Assembly: GCA_910584345.1 (NCBI GenBank)
Contig: CAJTZX010000003.1
Span: 1-64,000, forward strand
Source: an uncultured Eubacterium sp.
Lineage (GTDB): Bacteria > Bacillota > Clostridia > Lachnospirales > Lachnospiraceae
DNA: 64,000 nucleotides
Direction: 5' to 3'
How positions within the stretch are numbered: position 1 is the first letter of the stretch; each line of letters opens with the position of its first letter. The position numbers were made by a program, and so were the translations under genes. A model generated the notes under the pieces. The model was not told where the DNA came from, searched no databases, and saw nothing but the letters and a program-made list of their open reading frames with translations. Positions 16,860 through 25,266 of the stretch are shown piece after piece.

Positions 16860-18446
16860 TTACAGATTTGCAAATATCTCTGTCTGCTCTCGCAGCTCTT
16901 CTACAATTTCTTTATTGATATCCATTCTGCTCGTAATATCTGCCATGTTTCCAACAAGACTTCTTGTACTTCCTGCAACCCCGCTAATATCTCCGGCTCC
17001 TTCATCTATCGCGCTTGTAATATGCTTAATGGAAGTTACAATTTCTGCCATGGCATTCCGCAAATGCTGAGTTTTATTATGAAACTGTTCCATCTCCTGT
17101 TCGATATACGACGCATCCTCCTTATACTGCTGGCCCGCACTTACAAACAATTGAAATTCAGCCAGTATCGTATCGTTCATATAATCAATCAAATCCTGTG
17201 CATTTTTAGAAAGGTTATAGACTGCCTTTGTTACGACCTGATTTACTTCCTGAATCCTGGTTGCTGTCTTCGCACAAGAATCTGCAAGCTCACGAATTTC
17301 TCCTGCCACAACTGCAAATCCTCTGCCTGTCTCCCCTGCTCTGGAAGCCTCTACTGAAGCATTTAAGGCAATCAGGTTTGTAGAGACCGAGATGGAAAGA
17401 ATCTCTTTTGTCAGGACATTCACCTGGTCTACACTCTTGCTGTTTTCAATCGCTTCATTTAACTCGACCAGAATATGCGCCGCTTTTTCTCCGATCACTT
17501 CAGTATTGGTCTGTGCCGTTTGTTCCATCTTACTCGCACGTACTTTCATTGCAGAAGCATATTCGGTAATTGTGCCGCATTCTTTTACCATATCGTTCAC
17601 ATCTTCATTTACGTCTGACGTATTGTCACTGATTCCAGATGCATTTTGCGCTACTTTTTGAATCGCTGCAGAAAGCGCTTTCATTAAAGAATATAAATCT
17701 TTCGTACTCTTACTCGAAGTTCTCGTTTTGCCTAGCACCTCACCGACTACCGAATCAATTCGCTCCGAACTGCCCTGTAACGTCTGCATCATATTTTTAA
17801 TCGGCTTTACGACATATTTTAAAATAATGCTAATTGCCGCAATTACAAGCACAAGCCCCGCTGCAACCGTAACCACGCTAATTACAATCGACGTAACATA
17901 TACATCTGTAAGTTTCTGTCTGGCTGCAGCTGTTCTCCCATCAATCCCGTTAACCAGCTTCGTAATATTTTTTTCTGCCTCGGCCCCATAAACAGCCACT
18001 TCATCATTCGCACATGCATAAGCTTCTTCTGTCTTACTATTCGCACTGGCGCATACAAGCCGGACTAAGGCATGTTTAAATTCACTGTAATTACTTTTCA
18101 ATTCCTTATAAACAGCCGCTTCTTCTCCTGCTATATAATTTTCGTACGATTTTAAATCATCATCCAGCGCTTTTTCTTCTTCTTTTATCTGATCGACAAC
18201 GCTAATCATCGTCTGATAGTCCGAAGCAACGATATGTGACAGCGCCATTTTATGTATATTCAGCAAAGAGCAGCGAATTTCTGCCAGCTTTTCCGCTCCT
18301 GCCATCTGATCGTCTACAATCTGCGCTGCATTTGCATTTACATGCTGAATATGATATACCGATAAAATATTCGAAAGAAACGCCACAATTCCAAGTAATA
18401 GAATCGGTAAGATCAGGCGTTTCTGAATGCTGAGTCTGCTGTTCAT
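16860..18446 (-). CDS. methyl-accepting chemotaxis-type receptor, four-helix-bundle sensor
   Basis: A 528-residue receptor. A first membrane helix near residues 10-30 (RLILPILLLGIVAFLSNIL) is followed by a helical extracellular sensor of about 150 residues, a second helix near 190-215, and a long cytoplasmic coiled coil. The signalling tip reads STNLIALNASVEASRAGETG and GRGFAVVAGEIRELADSC, recognisable but divergent from the usual QTNLLALNAAIEAARAGE. The ATG at 18446 follows CGAGGAGGAG; the longer frame upstream overlaps the solute-binding gene and is not real. It starts 46 bases after the solute-binding lipoprotein gene, so the two are probably one operon and the receptor may read ligand-loaded binding protein. 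Confidence 0.88.
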   Translation of the reverse strand: MNSRLSIQKRLILPILLLGIVAFLSNILSVYHIQHVNANAAQIVDDQMAGAEKLAEIRCSLLNIHKMALSHIVASDYQTMISVVDQIKEEEKALDDDLKSYENYIAGEEAAVYKELKSNYSEFKHALVRLVCASANSKTEEAYACANDEVAVYGAEAEKNITKLVNGIDGRTAAARQKLTDVYVTSIVISVVTVAAGLVLVIAAISIILKYVVKPIKNMMQTLQGSSERIDSVVGEVLGKTRTSSKSTKDLYSLMKALSAAIQKVAQNASGISDNTSDVNEDVNDMVKECGTITEYASAMKVRASKMEQTAQTNTEVIGEKAAHILVELNEAIENSKSVDQVNVLTKEILSISVSTNLIALNASVEASRAGETGRGFAVVAGEIRELADSCAKTATRIQEVNQVVTKAVYNLSKNAQDLIDYMNDTILAEFQLFVSAGQQYKEDASYIEQEMEQFHNKTQHLRNAMAEIVTSIKHITSAIDEGAGDISGVAGSTRSLVGNMADITSRMDINKEIVEELREQTEIFANL

Positions 18447-18492
18447 TTTTCTCCTCCTCGTAAACCTTTTAAAATCACAGCCGTTTCTATTT

Positions 18493-19800
18493 TTATCTGG
18501 CCGTAACCTTTTCCACCATCTGATCCAGCTGTTTTTGCAAATCTTCTCCCGTTTCATTTCCAAGCGCCATATTTGCCGCAAAAGCTTCCACCGGTTCCCA
18601 AAATTTGCCACCAATTCTTTGCAGATGTGAATATTCAGACTGTTCCAAAAGCGCGGCAATTGCCAAAGATTCCTGTACCTGCTCAGATGATGCAGCCTGT
18701 TTATTCGATGGTCCCTGACCGCGCAGCTCAAACCGAAGCTTTTGATTTTGTTCGTTTACCATCCATTCTGCCAACTTTTGGGCCCATTCCGGATATTCAG
18801 AATATGCATTTACGCCAACCAGCTTACATCCCGAAAAGGACGCCATTTGTATCTGACGGCCTGCACACGCAAACGCAGGCAGCTTTGCAGCGCCAAAATC
18901 TTTTCCCCATGCTTCTTCTATCGCCATCGCATTCCAGACACCACTAACTCCCGCAATGACTGTCCCATCCATCACACCCTGCAAAAATTCTGTATCCGTC
19001 CGATTCGAAAATCCAGGATTTTGTGCAATCTCAAGCATAGATTTTGCCACATCAACGCCTTTAATTTCTCCTTCTTTATCATTCCATGTACAATAATTCG
19101 TAATTCCATCCTCATTCAAACCGGCTTCCATTCCGGTATTGCCAAAAAAAGCATAAACGTACCAGGCCGAAGACCAGTCCATTGCCATATATTTTCCATT
19201 ATCCGCAGCAATTTGCAGCATGTTATCCAGTGATAAAATATCCTCTTCCGAAAAAAACTCTTTATGATAATACAAAAAATATCCATTATCTGCTGTCAGC
19301 GGATACGCATACATCTTATTTTTGACAGATGCCGCCTCTACAGCCTTAGGCAAATGCTCCGTCCGTATCACATCTGCGTTTTGCAGCGGTTCGATCGCAC
19401 CTGCCGCTGCAAGTGCCTGCAGCTGGTCATCCGCAAATGTAAACACATCCGCACCTTCCTCAAGCCCTCCCAGCAAAGCATCCTTGCAGCTTGATTCTCC
19501 CTGTGCCTGATAAGTAATCTGAAAATCTGCCTGATCCTTATATTTTTGCTGAAACCGGTCAAGCGCCTGCTCCATCAGCTCGGTATCCTCCTCAGCGCCC
19601 CAGACCGTCAGACTGACAGCTTCCCTCGTATTTGCTGCCTCCCTTTCCTGCTGAATCGTTTGTTCGTCCTCTTTTCCCTTTCCGCACCCTGACGCAAATA
19701 CAACGCTTATTGCTATGGCAGACAAAAGCCGGCGCCTGTACAAAAATCTATGTGCTTTTTTCATTTTTTGTTTTTTTTCGAGTTTCATTTTCTGATGCAT
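18493..19800 (-). CDS. family 1 extracellular solute-binding lipoprotein (sugar type)
   Basis: A 435-residue protein with a basic N terminus, a hydrophobic stretch and the lipobox ending in GC (LLSAIAISVVFASGCGKG, near residues 25-42), so it is anchored to the outer face of the membrane. The mature protein has the SBP_bac_1 layout: SLTVWGAEEDTELMEQALDRF, YAYPLTADNGYFLYYHKEFF, AGVSGVWNAMAIEEAWG, and LVGVNAYSEYPEWAQKLAEW. Such proteins capture oligosaccharides or other solutes for ABC importers. No permease or ATPase genes are adjacent; a chemoreceptor gene follows instead. GGAGG lies nine bases before the ATG. The likely role is ligand presentation to that receptor, or service to a transporter encoded elsewhere. 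Confidence 0.88.
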   Translation of the reverse strand: MHQKMKLEKKQKMKKAHRFLYRRRLLSAIAISVVFASGCGKGKEDEQTIQQEREAANTREAVSLTVWGAEEDTELMEQALDRFQQKYKDQADFQITYQAQGESSCKDALLGGLEEGADVFTFADDQLQALAAAGAIEPLQNADVIRTEHLPKAVEAASVKNKMYAYPLTADNGYFLYYHKEFFSEEDILSLDNMLQIAADNGKYMAMDWSSAWYVYAFFGNTGMEAGLNEDGITNYCTWNDKEGEIKGVDVAKSMLEIAQNPGFSNRTDTEFLQGVMDGTVIAGVSGVWNAMAIEEAWGKDFGAAKLPAFACAGRQIQMASFSGCKLVGVNAYSEYPEWAQKLAEWMVNEQNQKLRFELRGQGPSNKQAASSEQVQESLAIAALLEQSEYSHLQRIGGKFWEPVEAFAANMALGNETGEDLQKQLDQMVEKVTAR

Positions 19801-20024
19801 TTCTTTCTTCCTCCCAAATAAAATTACTTCACGAAATCATTCCACAAAAACATTATCATTCTTTCTATTTATTTCTCAGATCATACCAATTTAAACCGTA
19901 ACTATCTGCACCGCAGATACATCCATACTGTAATAGCAGTATAACATAGATCATTTTTTTCATCTATAACTTTTTTCATCTGCACTTTCTAAATATTTTC
20001 TCTATATTCCAACTAAAGGTAAGC

Positions 20025-20185
20025 GTTTAGATCATATGTTGCATATTGGCCTCTCGAACGTCGGATGATAGGGAACTGCGCTGGCTTCTTGTTCCTTTTC
20101 CAGAATGCAACAAGCACTAAGCATTCTGAAACGGACACAGGCAGACCAGGCAAACGCCCTCTCTCAGCGTCCGGAAATCCCATAA
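20025..20185. other. GC-richer structured block in the 566-bp gap before the nitroreductase gene
   Basis: The gap 19801-20366 is otherwise AT-rich and gene-free. This block is clearly richer in GC, contains a perfect eight-bp stem (CAGAATGC at 20101, GCATTCTG at 20121) and a 60-codon minus-strand reading frame (20195-20013) including LPGLPVSVSECLVLVAFWKR that has no ribosome binding site. It may be a fragment of a dispersed repeat, a decayed element or a structured RNA. I cannot assign it. Confidence 0.35.
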
Positions 20186-20308
20186 TATACAACACATAAT
20201 ATGAACGATTGCAAATAAAAATAGTGAAATTTGATTTTTTTCATAATAAAGTAGGAAATTCACCAAAAATATGATAAAATAAGAAATGTCATTATAAACC
20301 AGCCATCA

Positions 20309-20349
20309 CCGGAGTTCAGGAAAAGCCAATCTTTTTGAAAAGACTCCGG
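20309..20349 (+). promoter_or_regulatory. leader hairpin before the nitroreductase gene
   Basis: CCGGAGT (20309-20315) pairs with ACTCCGG (20343-20349), enclosing a small CTTTT/AAAAG hairpin. It ends 17 bases before the start codon and just before the ribosome binding site, with no T-tract, so it could influence translation or stability of the leader. Confidence 0.4.
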
Positions 20350-20366
20350 AAAAACAGGAGGAATCT

Positions 20367-21245
20367 ATGTCAGATTTTAATTTTAATAACGAAGAAGAAT
20401 GCTTAAACGTATCCGTCCGCTCTGATGGAGTTGACGACAGCGGCAGCTACAAGTTTGTATGCAAACTGGAACATTTCGGACATCAGTCTTATGGACAGTC
20501 ATTCGGTATTTATTTTTCTCAGAATATCACCATCGTAGAAGTACCTGGCGATGTGGAAGCGACAGCCGAAGGCAACCATCTGCACATCCACCGCAAAAAC
20601 CAGATGAACGACAACGGACTGGTTGAGATATGGATCAAATTGTCAGCGCCGGAATCACCGGAAGTCACCGGTATTACCGATATCGCCTGCCAGCCTGAAG
20701 AAAACGGCAAAGAACTGTTGTCGATTGGAGCTGTACAGCAGGCCATTTATGCAAGAAGAAGCGTCAGAAGCTATAAGCCGGACATGCTTCCAAAAGAAAT
20801 TATTGACCGGATTTTAACAGCAGGCACTTATGCTGCTACCGGCATGAACCATCAGTCACCAATTATTTTGGCAGTTACAAACAAAGAGATGCGGGACAAG
20901 CTCTCTGCTATGAATGCAAAAATACTTGGCAAAGACGATGATCCATTCTATGGAGCGCCTGTCGTCCTCGTAGTATTGGCTGATAAGGATATGCCAACTT
21001 ACCTTTATGATGGCAGTCTGGTCATGGGAAATATGATGCTGGCCGCAGAAGAGCTTGGAATCGCAAGCTGCTGGGTACATCGTGCAAAAGAAGAATTTGA
21101 ATCTGCCCAGGGGAAAGAAATCTTAGCCTCCCTTGGTATCGAAGGCAATTATGAGGGAATCGGACATCTTGTACTTGGATATGCAGAAGGTGAACCGAAC
21201 GCTGCTGCGCCTCGCAAAGATGATTACATATATTATGTAGATTAA
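20367..21245 (+). CDS. nitroreductase-family flavoenzyme with an extra N-terminal domain
   Basis: A 292-residue protein. Residues about 120-292 form the FMN-dependent nitroreductase fold (IYARRSVRSYKPDMLPKEII, the FMN-contacting RRSVR, then GAPVVLVVLADK, and a GIASCWVHRAKEEF block). Residues 1-105 are an additional acidic, beta-rich region not found in ordinary nitroreductases of 170-220 residues; it contains no recognised motif. The enzyme would use NAD(P)H to reduce flavin-accepted substrates; the substrate is unknown. The ATG has ACAGGAGGAATCT directly upstream. It is monocistronic, ending before a terminator shared with the convergent LacI gene. Confidence 0.85.
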   Translation: MSDFNFNNEEECLNVSVRSDGVDDSGSYKFVCKLEHFGHQSYGQSFGIYFSQNITIVEVPGDVEATAEGNHLHIHRKNQMNDNGLVEIWIKLSAPESPEVTGITDIACQPEENGKELLSIGAVQQAIYARRSVRSYKPDMLPKEIIDRILTAGTYAATGMNHQSPIILAVTNKEMRDKLSAMNAKILGKDDDPFYGAPVVLVVLADKDMPTYLYDGSLVMGNMMLAAEELGIASCWVHRAKEEFESAQGKEILASLGIEGNYEGIGHLVLGYAEGEPNAAAPRKDDYIYYVD

Positions 21246-21263
21246 GCGATCTCTTATAAAAAC

Positions 21264-21297
21264 CCCTCACCTTTTGCCTGACAGCAAAAGATGAGGG
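21264..21297 (-). terminator. intrinsic terminator of the LacI-type gene
   Basis: A 14-bp stem (CCCTCACCTTTTGC with GCAAAAGATGAGGG, one wobble/mismatch) with a short loop. On the minus strand it is followed by a run of five T, as expected for the gene ending at 21304; it may also act on the convergent nitroreductase transcript. Confidence 0.85.
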
Positions 21298-21303
21298 AGT
21301 ACT

Positions 21304-22278
21304 CTAAGACGCTTCCACAATATAATATCCAAGCTTTACTTCCTTAATGGAAGCTTCTCCTTTTTCCAGCATCTCCATTAACATCTGTACCGCAATTTCA
21401 CCACACCGCTCATAGGAATAATGAACCGTAATTAACGGCGGCGCCGTAACCCTTGCCATATCAGAATCCCCTTGCCCGGCTACAACAATCTGCTTTGGAA
21501 CTTCAATTCCCTGCTCACCCAAATACTGCATCGCTCCGGCCGCCATAGTATCTGTTGCACAAACAAGCCCGTCCAAATTGCTGCATCGCTCTAACAGTTC
21601 TTTGGTCTTCTCATATCCGGACGCTATGCTGAAATCTGCTGTCACAGCGTTTTGCGCCAGACAACCATATCCCATGTCACTGACCGCATCGCAAAACCCA
21701 CGATAACGCTCTGCACCAACCGCTTTATCCTGTTGCAACGCTCCGATATAACCCAAACGCTGTCTTCCTTTTTGCAGCAGCAGCTTAGTCAAATCATAAG
21801 CCGCATGATAATCATCATGAAAAACGCAATGATATCCGGTCAAATGTTGTCCAACAATTACAACCGGAACAAGCATATTTTTTAATATACGTTTATGCTC
21901 TGCTGTAAATACGGTTGCTGATAAAATAACCCCATCTACCTGCTTATTGTTAAATGCGCTCAAATATTCCGATTCTTTCTGAGGATTATTTTGCGTAACT
22001 GCCAGTAATGTCTGATATTCGCTTTCATTCAGTATAGATAAAATGCCTTCCACAATCCTTCCAATAGATGCAGAAGCTACTTTTGGTACAATTACACCGA
22101 TCATTTTGGTCCTTTTTGTCCGCAATGTCTGGGCCTGTACTGAAGGACGGTATCCGGTTTCCTCCACGACTTTTCGGATTGCTTCTTTTTTTTCATCCGA
22201 AATATGACCATTATTAAAATAACGTGAAACAGCTGCACTGGATACCCCTGCCAGCTTCGCAATTTCTGCTATATTCAT
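21304..22278 (-). CDS. LacI/GalR-family transcriptional regulator
   Basis: A regulator of about 324 residues. The N-terminal LacI helix-turn-helix is clear (IAEIAKLAGVSSAAVSRYFN), with the hinge at IRKVVEETGYRPS, followed by a periplasmic-binding-protein-like effector domain (MIGVIVPKVASASIGRIVEG, DGLVCATDTMAAGAMQYL, ITVHYSYERCGEIAVQML). Such proteins usually repress sugar genes and respond to a sugar or sugar phosphate. The ATG at 22278 lies eight bases after AAGGAGCG and is preferred to the ATG at 22284. No sugar operon is adjacent apart from a HAD phosphatase gene upstream on the same strand. A palindrome next to its promoter suggests autoregulation. Confidence 0.9.
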   Translation of the reverse strand: MNIAEIAKLAGVSSAAVSRYFNNGHISDEKKEAIRKVVEETGYRPSVQAQTLRTKRTKMIGVIVPKVASASIGRIVEGILSILNESEYQTLLAVTQNNPQKESEYLSAFNNKQVDGVILSATVFTAEHKRILKNMLVPVVIVGQHLTGYHCVFHDDYHAAYDLTKLLLQKGRQRLGYIGALQQDKAVGAERYRGFCDAVSDMGYGCLAQNAVTADFSIASGYEKTKELLERCSNLDGLVCATDTMAAGAMQYLGEQGIEVPKQIVVAGQGDSDMARVTAPPLITVHYSYERCGEIAVQMLMEMLEKGEASIKEVKLGYYIVEAS

Positions 22279-22300
22279 TTGCATCGCTCCTTGTATCTAT

Positions 22301-22344
22301 GAAACCATTTCTATAATTATACCACCATTCTGCATTTTTTTCCA
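22301..22344 (-). promoter_or_regulatory. promoter and putative operator of the LacI-type gene
   Basis: On the minus strand, TGGAAA and TATAAT (plus-strand 22339-22344 and 22316-22321) are 17 bases apart, and the dyad GAAATGGTTTC (22301-22311) lies just downstream of the -10, where a LacI-type dimer could block transcription. The -35 is weak. Confidence 0.5.
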
Positions 22345-22391
22345 GTATAAAAGTTAAGAATATTACAAAAAAGGTTAACACTAATACACCG

Positions 22392-23261
22392 TTATCCACA
22401 GCAAGCTTTCAGTCTTTCTTCATATATCAGATGATGTTTTAAAAAAGCAGCTCGGATTCCATTTTCACTCACAGAAGGGCAAACGTCATCTGCCAGTTTT
22501 TTTAATTTCTCACTTCCGTTTTGCATACAAATACCTAATCCGGCTATTTGTATCATTTCCAGATCATTCATGCTGTCACCTATTGCAATTGTATTGCTAA
22601 GAGGGATGTTTAAATGTTGGCAAACCCTCTCTACTGCTTTTCCTTTATCAAACGCTTTATGAATGACTTCCCCATGAATCAGCCCACTTGGATCCTTTTC
22701 CTGAATACAAAAATCAAAATCCTCCTGTAAAACTTCGTGAGCCTGAATCAACGACTCCATCGATGTACTCATAATGACAACCTTATAAACCGGCTGTCCC
22801 TGATACTCCCTCATCGGAAAAATACATAAGTTTTTTTCCAGCTGCTCCTGCCAGCGGAGCAGCTCACTGCTGCCTGTTTTTGCAGCATCTTTACGTAAAA
22901 ATACTTTCAGTTCATCGTCTACATATGCACTGTCTTTGCATTCCACTGTTCTGTAAATCCCATTTTTTTCCAGAACGTCCAAGACAGACTGTTTTTGCAC
23001 TTCCGTCATAGGACAGTCGTATATCACTTTTTCCCCACATTTGATATAACTGCCCGCGCTGCCAATGATTCCATCAAACCGGTACTTTAACAAAGGAGCA
23101 AGCATTCCATAATTTCTGCCTGTGCATAAATATACATAATGCCCCTGGCTTCTTGCCTGTCTCACCGCCCATGCCGCAGACTCCGGCACCTCGTTGCATC
23201 CTGGCTCTGTCAATGTACCATCGATATCCAAAAAAATGATCTTGCGATTCTTTCGATTCAT
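22392..23261 (-). CDS. Cof-type HAD-IIB sugar-phosphate phosphatase
   Basis: A 289-residue paralogue of the enzyme at 14650. It has IIFLDIDGTLTEPG with both motif I aspartates at residues 12 and 14, VYLCTGRNYG, a lysine in HKAFDKGKAVERV and the motif IV sequence IAIGDSMNDLEMIQ. The cap region and the ending GICMQNGSEKLKKLADDV follow the Cof pattern. It should dephosphorylate a small phosphorylated metabolite in the cytoplasm. It lies between the HPr-like gene and the LacI regulator on the same strand, a sugar-related context, but no transporter is adjacent. AAAGGA lies ten bases before the ATG. Confidence 0.9.
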   Translation of the reverse strand: MNRKNRKIIFLDIDGTLTEPGCNEVPESAAWAVRQARSQGHYVYLCTGRNYGMLAPLLKYRFDGIIGSAGSYIKCGEKVIYDCPMTEVQKQSVLDVLEKNGIYRTVECKDSAYVDDELKVFLRKDAAKTGSSELLRWQEQLEKNLCIFPMREYQGQPVYKVVIMSTSMESLIQAHEVLQEDFDFCIQEKDPSGLIHGEVIHKAFDKGKAVERVCQHLNIPLSNTIAIGDSMNDLEMIQIAGLGICMQNGSEKLKKLADDVCPSVSENGIRAAFLKHHLIYEERLKACCG

Positions 23262-23344
23262 CCATCATCTATCCTTTCACCGCTCATTTTGCATTATGAT
23301 TGTCTGTATTGCCAAACACATTTATGGCTGCATCTATATGCAAA

Positions 23345-23611
23345 CTACTGCTTTGTAACATGAAGCTCAAGTTCACAGTCATTTTCTCTGTAAAGAAACG
23401 GTTCTATTTGTTGAATTAAAACATCATCATTTGATGAATAACTTAAGGACAACGGTTCAGAAAGGTCTAATGCAAATACCCCAAGTATGGATTTTGCATT
23501 CACCACTCTCTGCCCGGATCCGAGATCAAAATGTGCTTCAAATTTTTCAATAATGTTTACAAACTGTTCAACTTGCTTTACATTATCAAATTTGACATTC
23601 ACCTGCTGCAT
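23345..23611 (-). CDS. HPr-like protein lacking the active-site histidine
   Basis: An 88-residue protein with the HPr fold pattern in its centre (FDLGSGQRVVNAKSILGVFA), equivalent to the region around regulatory Ser-46 of HPr. The GIHARPA segment that carries phosphorylated His-15 is absent; the N terminus reads VKFDNVKQVEQFVNIIEKFE. It therefore cannot carry phosphate in the PTS relay in the ordinary way. It might be a Crh-like regulator or a structural relative recruited to another role. GGAGGGG precedes the ATG. It lies between the radical SAM pair and a HAD phosphatase on the same strand, with gaps of 146 and 83 bases, so cotranscription is uncertain. Confidence 0.7.
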   Translation of the reverse strand: MQQVNVKFDNVKQVEQFVNIIEKFEAHFDLGSGQRVVNAKSILGVFALDLSEPLSLSYSSNDDVLIQQIEPFLYRENDCELELHVTKQ

Positions 23612-23757
23612 GAAAACCCCTCCTCCAAATATTTGTTATCGATTTCACTTTTCGAGAACATCATACACTTAGCGTGCCTTTTTGTAAATTGGCATTTCCT
23701 ACTAATTTTTTTCATTTTTTTGTATATTTTTATGAAATCCTTTTCACTTATTTATAA

Positions 23758-25266
23758 TTACGACTCTTTTATGAATTGCATCATTTTAAGATCTTCCCGA
23801 GAATCTCCTGCCGCAAAAATATCTGAAACCGGAATGTGCAGCCATTCACAAATCATCTGCATTCCGTTTGCTTTATCAGCCTCCACGGAAAGAACCTGCA
23901 TACAACTCTCTTCAATGAAATAACGAACCTGATTTCTTAACGACTGCGGCAAATATGCCATAATTGCCTCTGCCTCTTCACCGTTCCATGATTTTCCATG
24001 CGCCCGAAACAGTGTGATTTTATAGCACCGTCTCCTTTTCCGATAAACGAGCATACGAAAATGAAACATCCGCTGCAAAGGTTCCAATTTCTTTACAACT
24101 ACTTCATCCATATCATAAATATATTCCTTCTGCACAGAATGCATATCTATCATGTCTATCATATTTATCATAGAATTCATAGATATCCCATAAACTAAAA
24201 TATGCGCTCCGCCTGCAAAAATACCTCCCGAAAATAAATGCCAGATCGGACGGCACCGTTTTCTGGCATCTTCATATGGCAATGTCGTGGCAAAAAAAAG
24301 AAGCGTCTTCTCCTTTACGGCCAATACACTTAATGCATCCTGTATCTCTTGTGAAATCTCCCTTGTATAACAGCCAGCGTGTTCTTTCCTATTTGGATAC
24401 AGTGTACCAACAATATCCAAAAACACAGCCTTTGGCCGCCTTGGAATCCGAAATAACGGCCATGGCCCAAACAACATCTGATTCACCAGATTCTTTCTCC
24501 CTCCATAAGCTAAATAACAGGAACATCGTTTCCTGCTACACAATCTGCCGTTACTTTTTGTTTCTGTTTGAAATGCCGGGCTGATATTACACAGCCGTAG
24601 TCTCCCATCCCCCTCTATAAACAACCTTCCTGTGCATTCTTCTGCATCTGACGGATGCGGCTGCAGTTCCCGATAAAAATAAGGATCCATATCTAAAAAT
24701 GCCTGTATTTCATCATCTGTATAACTCCTCTTCATACCTTCCATTTTATTAATCCAAAAATATATTTCTTTCGGCAGTTCCCATCGAAGCTGGCGCAGCA
24801 GTTTTAGATTCTTTGGCTCCCCTACGGCTCCCGCGCTAATTTTAACGCCTTTTGCCGCAATTTTCCTGCATTTATATGCAAATTCTCTGGCAGTAGTCAT
24901 CTCTGGATGAAACGTTGCCCAAAGACACAATTTTTTATGCTTCCCTCCACACTTTTCAAAAATGTCGAAAGACTTTGAAATTGGAAATCCAAGATTGGTC
25001 TGTGCCCCAACAGCTTCTATCCAGGAAAGTCCGCTGATTTTTGCCAATCCCTCCCAGTACCATGGATGAATCAATGCTTCTCCATAAGGCGTTACCATCA
25101 TTGCACGTATATCCGTCTTTTCTGCCTGTTTTTGTAAGCTTTCTATAAAAGCAAACCACTGTTTTTTATCTTTTTCCAATTCTTTTACCGACATCCCATG
25201 CTTAGAAAAAGGGCAATACGAACAGTTATAGTTACAGCTTTTGAGACATCCACGGTATAATATCAT
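23758..25266 (-). CDS. STM4011-type radical SAM protein fused to a degenerate HAD domain
   Basis: A 502-residue fusion. The N-terminal part begins ILYRGCLKSCNYNCSYCPFS, where Cys 11, 15 and 18 form the CX3CX2C site for the radical SAM 4Fe-4S cluster, and later has MMVTPYGEALIHPWYW, matching the STM4011 family. From about residue 279 a HAD-like domain follows: AVFLDIVGTLYPN, in which the second motif I aspartate is replaced by valine, then FFATTLPYEDARKR and a motif IV-like AAGDSREDLKMM. The chain ends a few residues after motif IV, so the HAD part is short. The gene overlaps the STM4012-type gene by 35 bases and has GGGAGGGGG before its ATG. The reaction is unknown for the family. Confidence 0.8.
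   Translation of the reverse strand: MILYRGCLKSCNYNCSYCPFSKHGMSVKELEKDKKQWFAFIESLQKQAEKTDIRAMMVTPYGEALIHPWYWEGLAKISGLSWIEAVGAQTNLGFPISKSFDIFEKCGGKHKKLCLWATFHPEMTTAREFAYKCRKIAAKGVKISAGAVGEPKNLKLLRQLRWELPKEIYFWINKMEGMKRSYTDDEIQAFLDMDPYFYRELQPHPSDAEECTGRLFIEGDGRLRLCNISPAFQTETKSNGRLCSRKRCSCYLAYGGRKNLVNQMLFGPWPLFRIPRRPKAVFLDIVGTLYPNRKEHAGCYTREISQEIQDALSVLAVKEKTLLFFATTLPYEDARKRCRPIWHLFSGGIFAGGAHILVYGISMNSMINMIDMIDMHSVQKEYIYDMDEVVVKKLEPLQRMFHFRMLVYRKRRRCYKITLFRAHGKSWNGEEAEAIMAYLPQSLRNQVRYFIEESCMQVLSVEADKANGMQMICEWLHIPVSDIFAAGDSREDLKMMQFIKES

Noticed and set aside
18447..18731. N-terminal extension of the chemoreceptor gene
   Set aside because: These codons lie on the same strand but in another frame within the solute-binding gene and its gap; the preferred start has a strong ribosome binding site and a proper membrane helix just after it.
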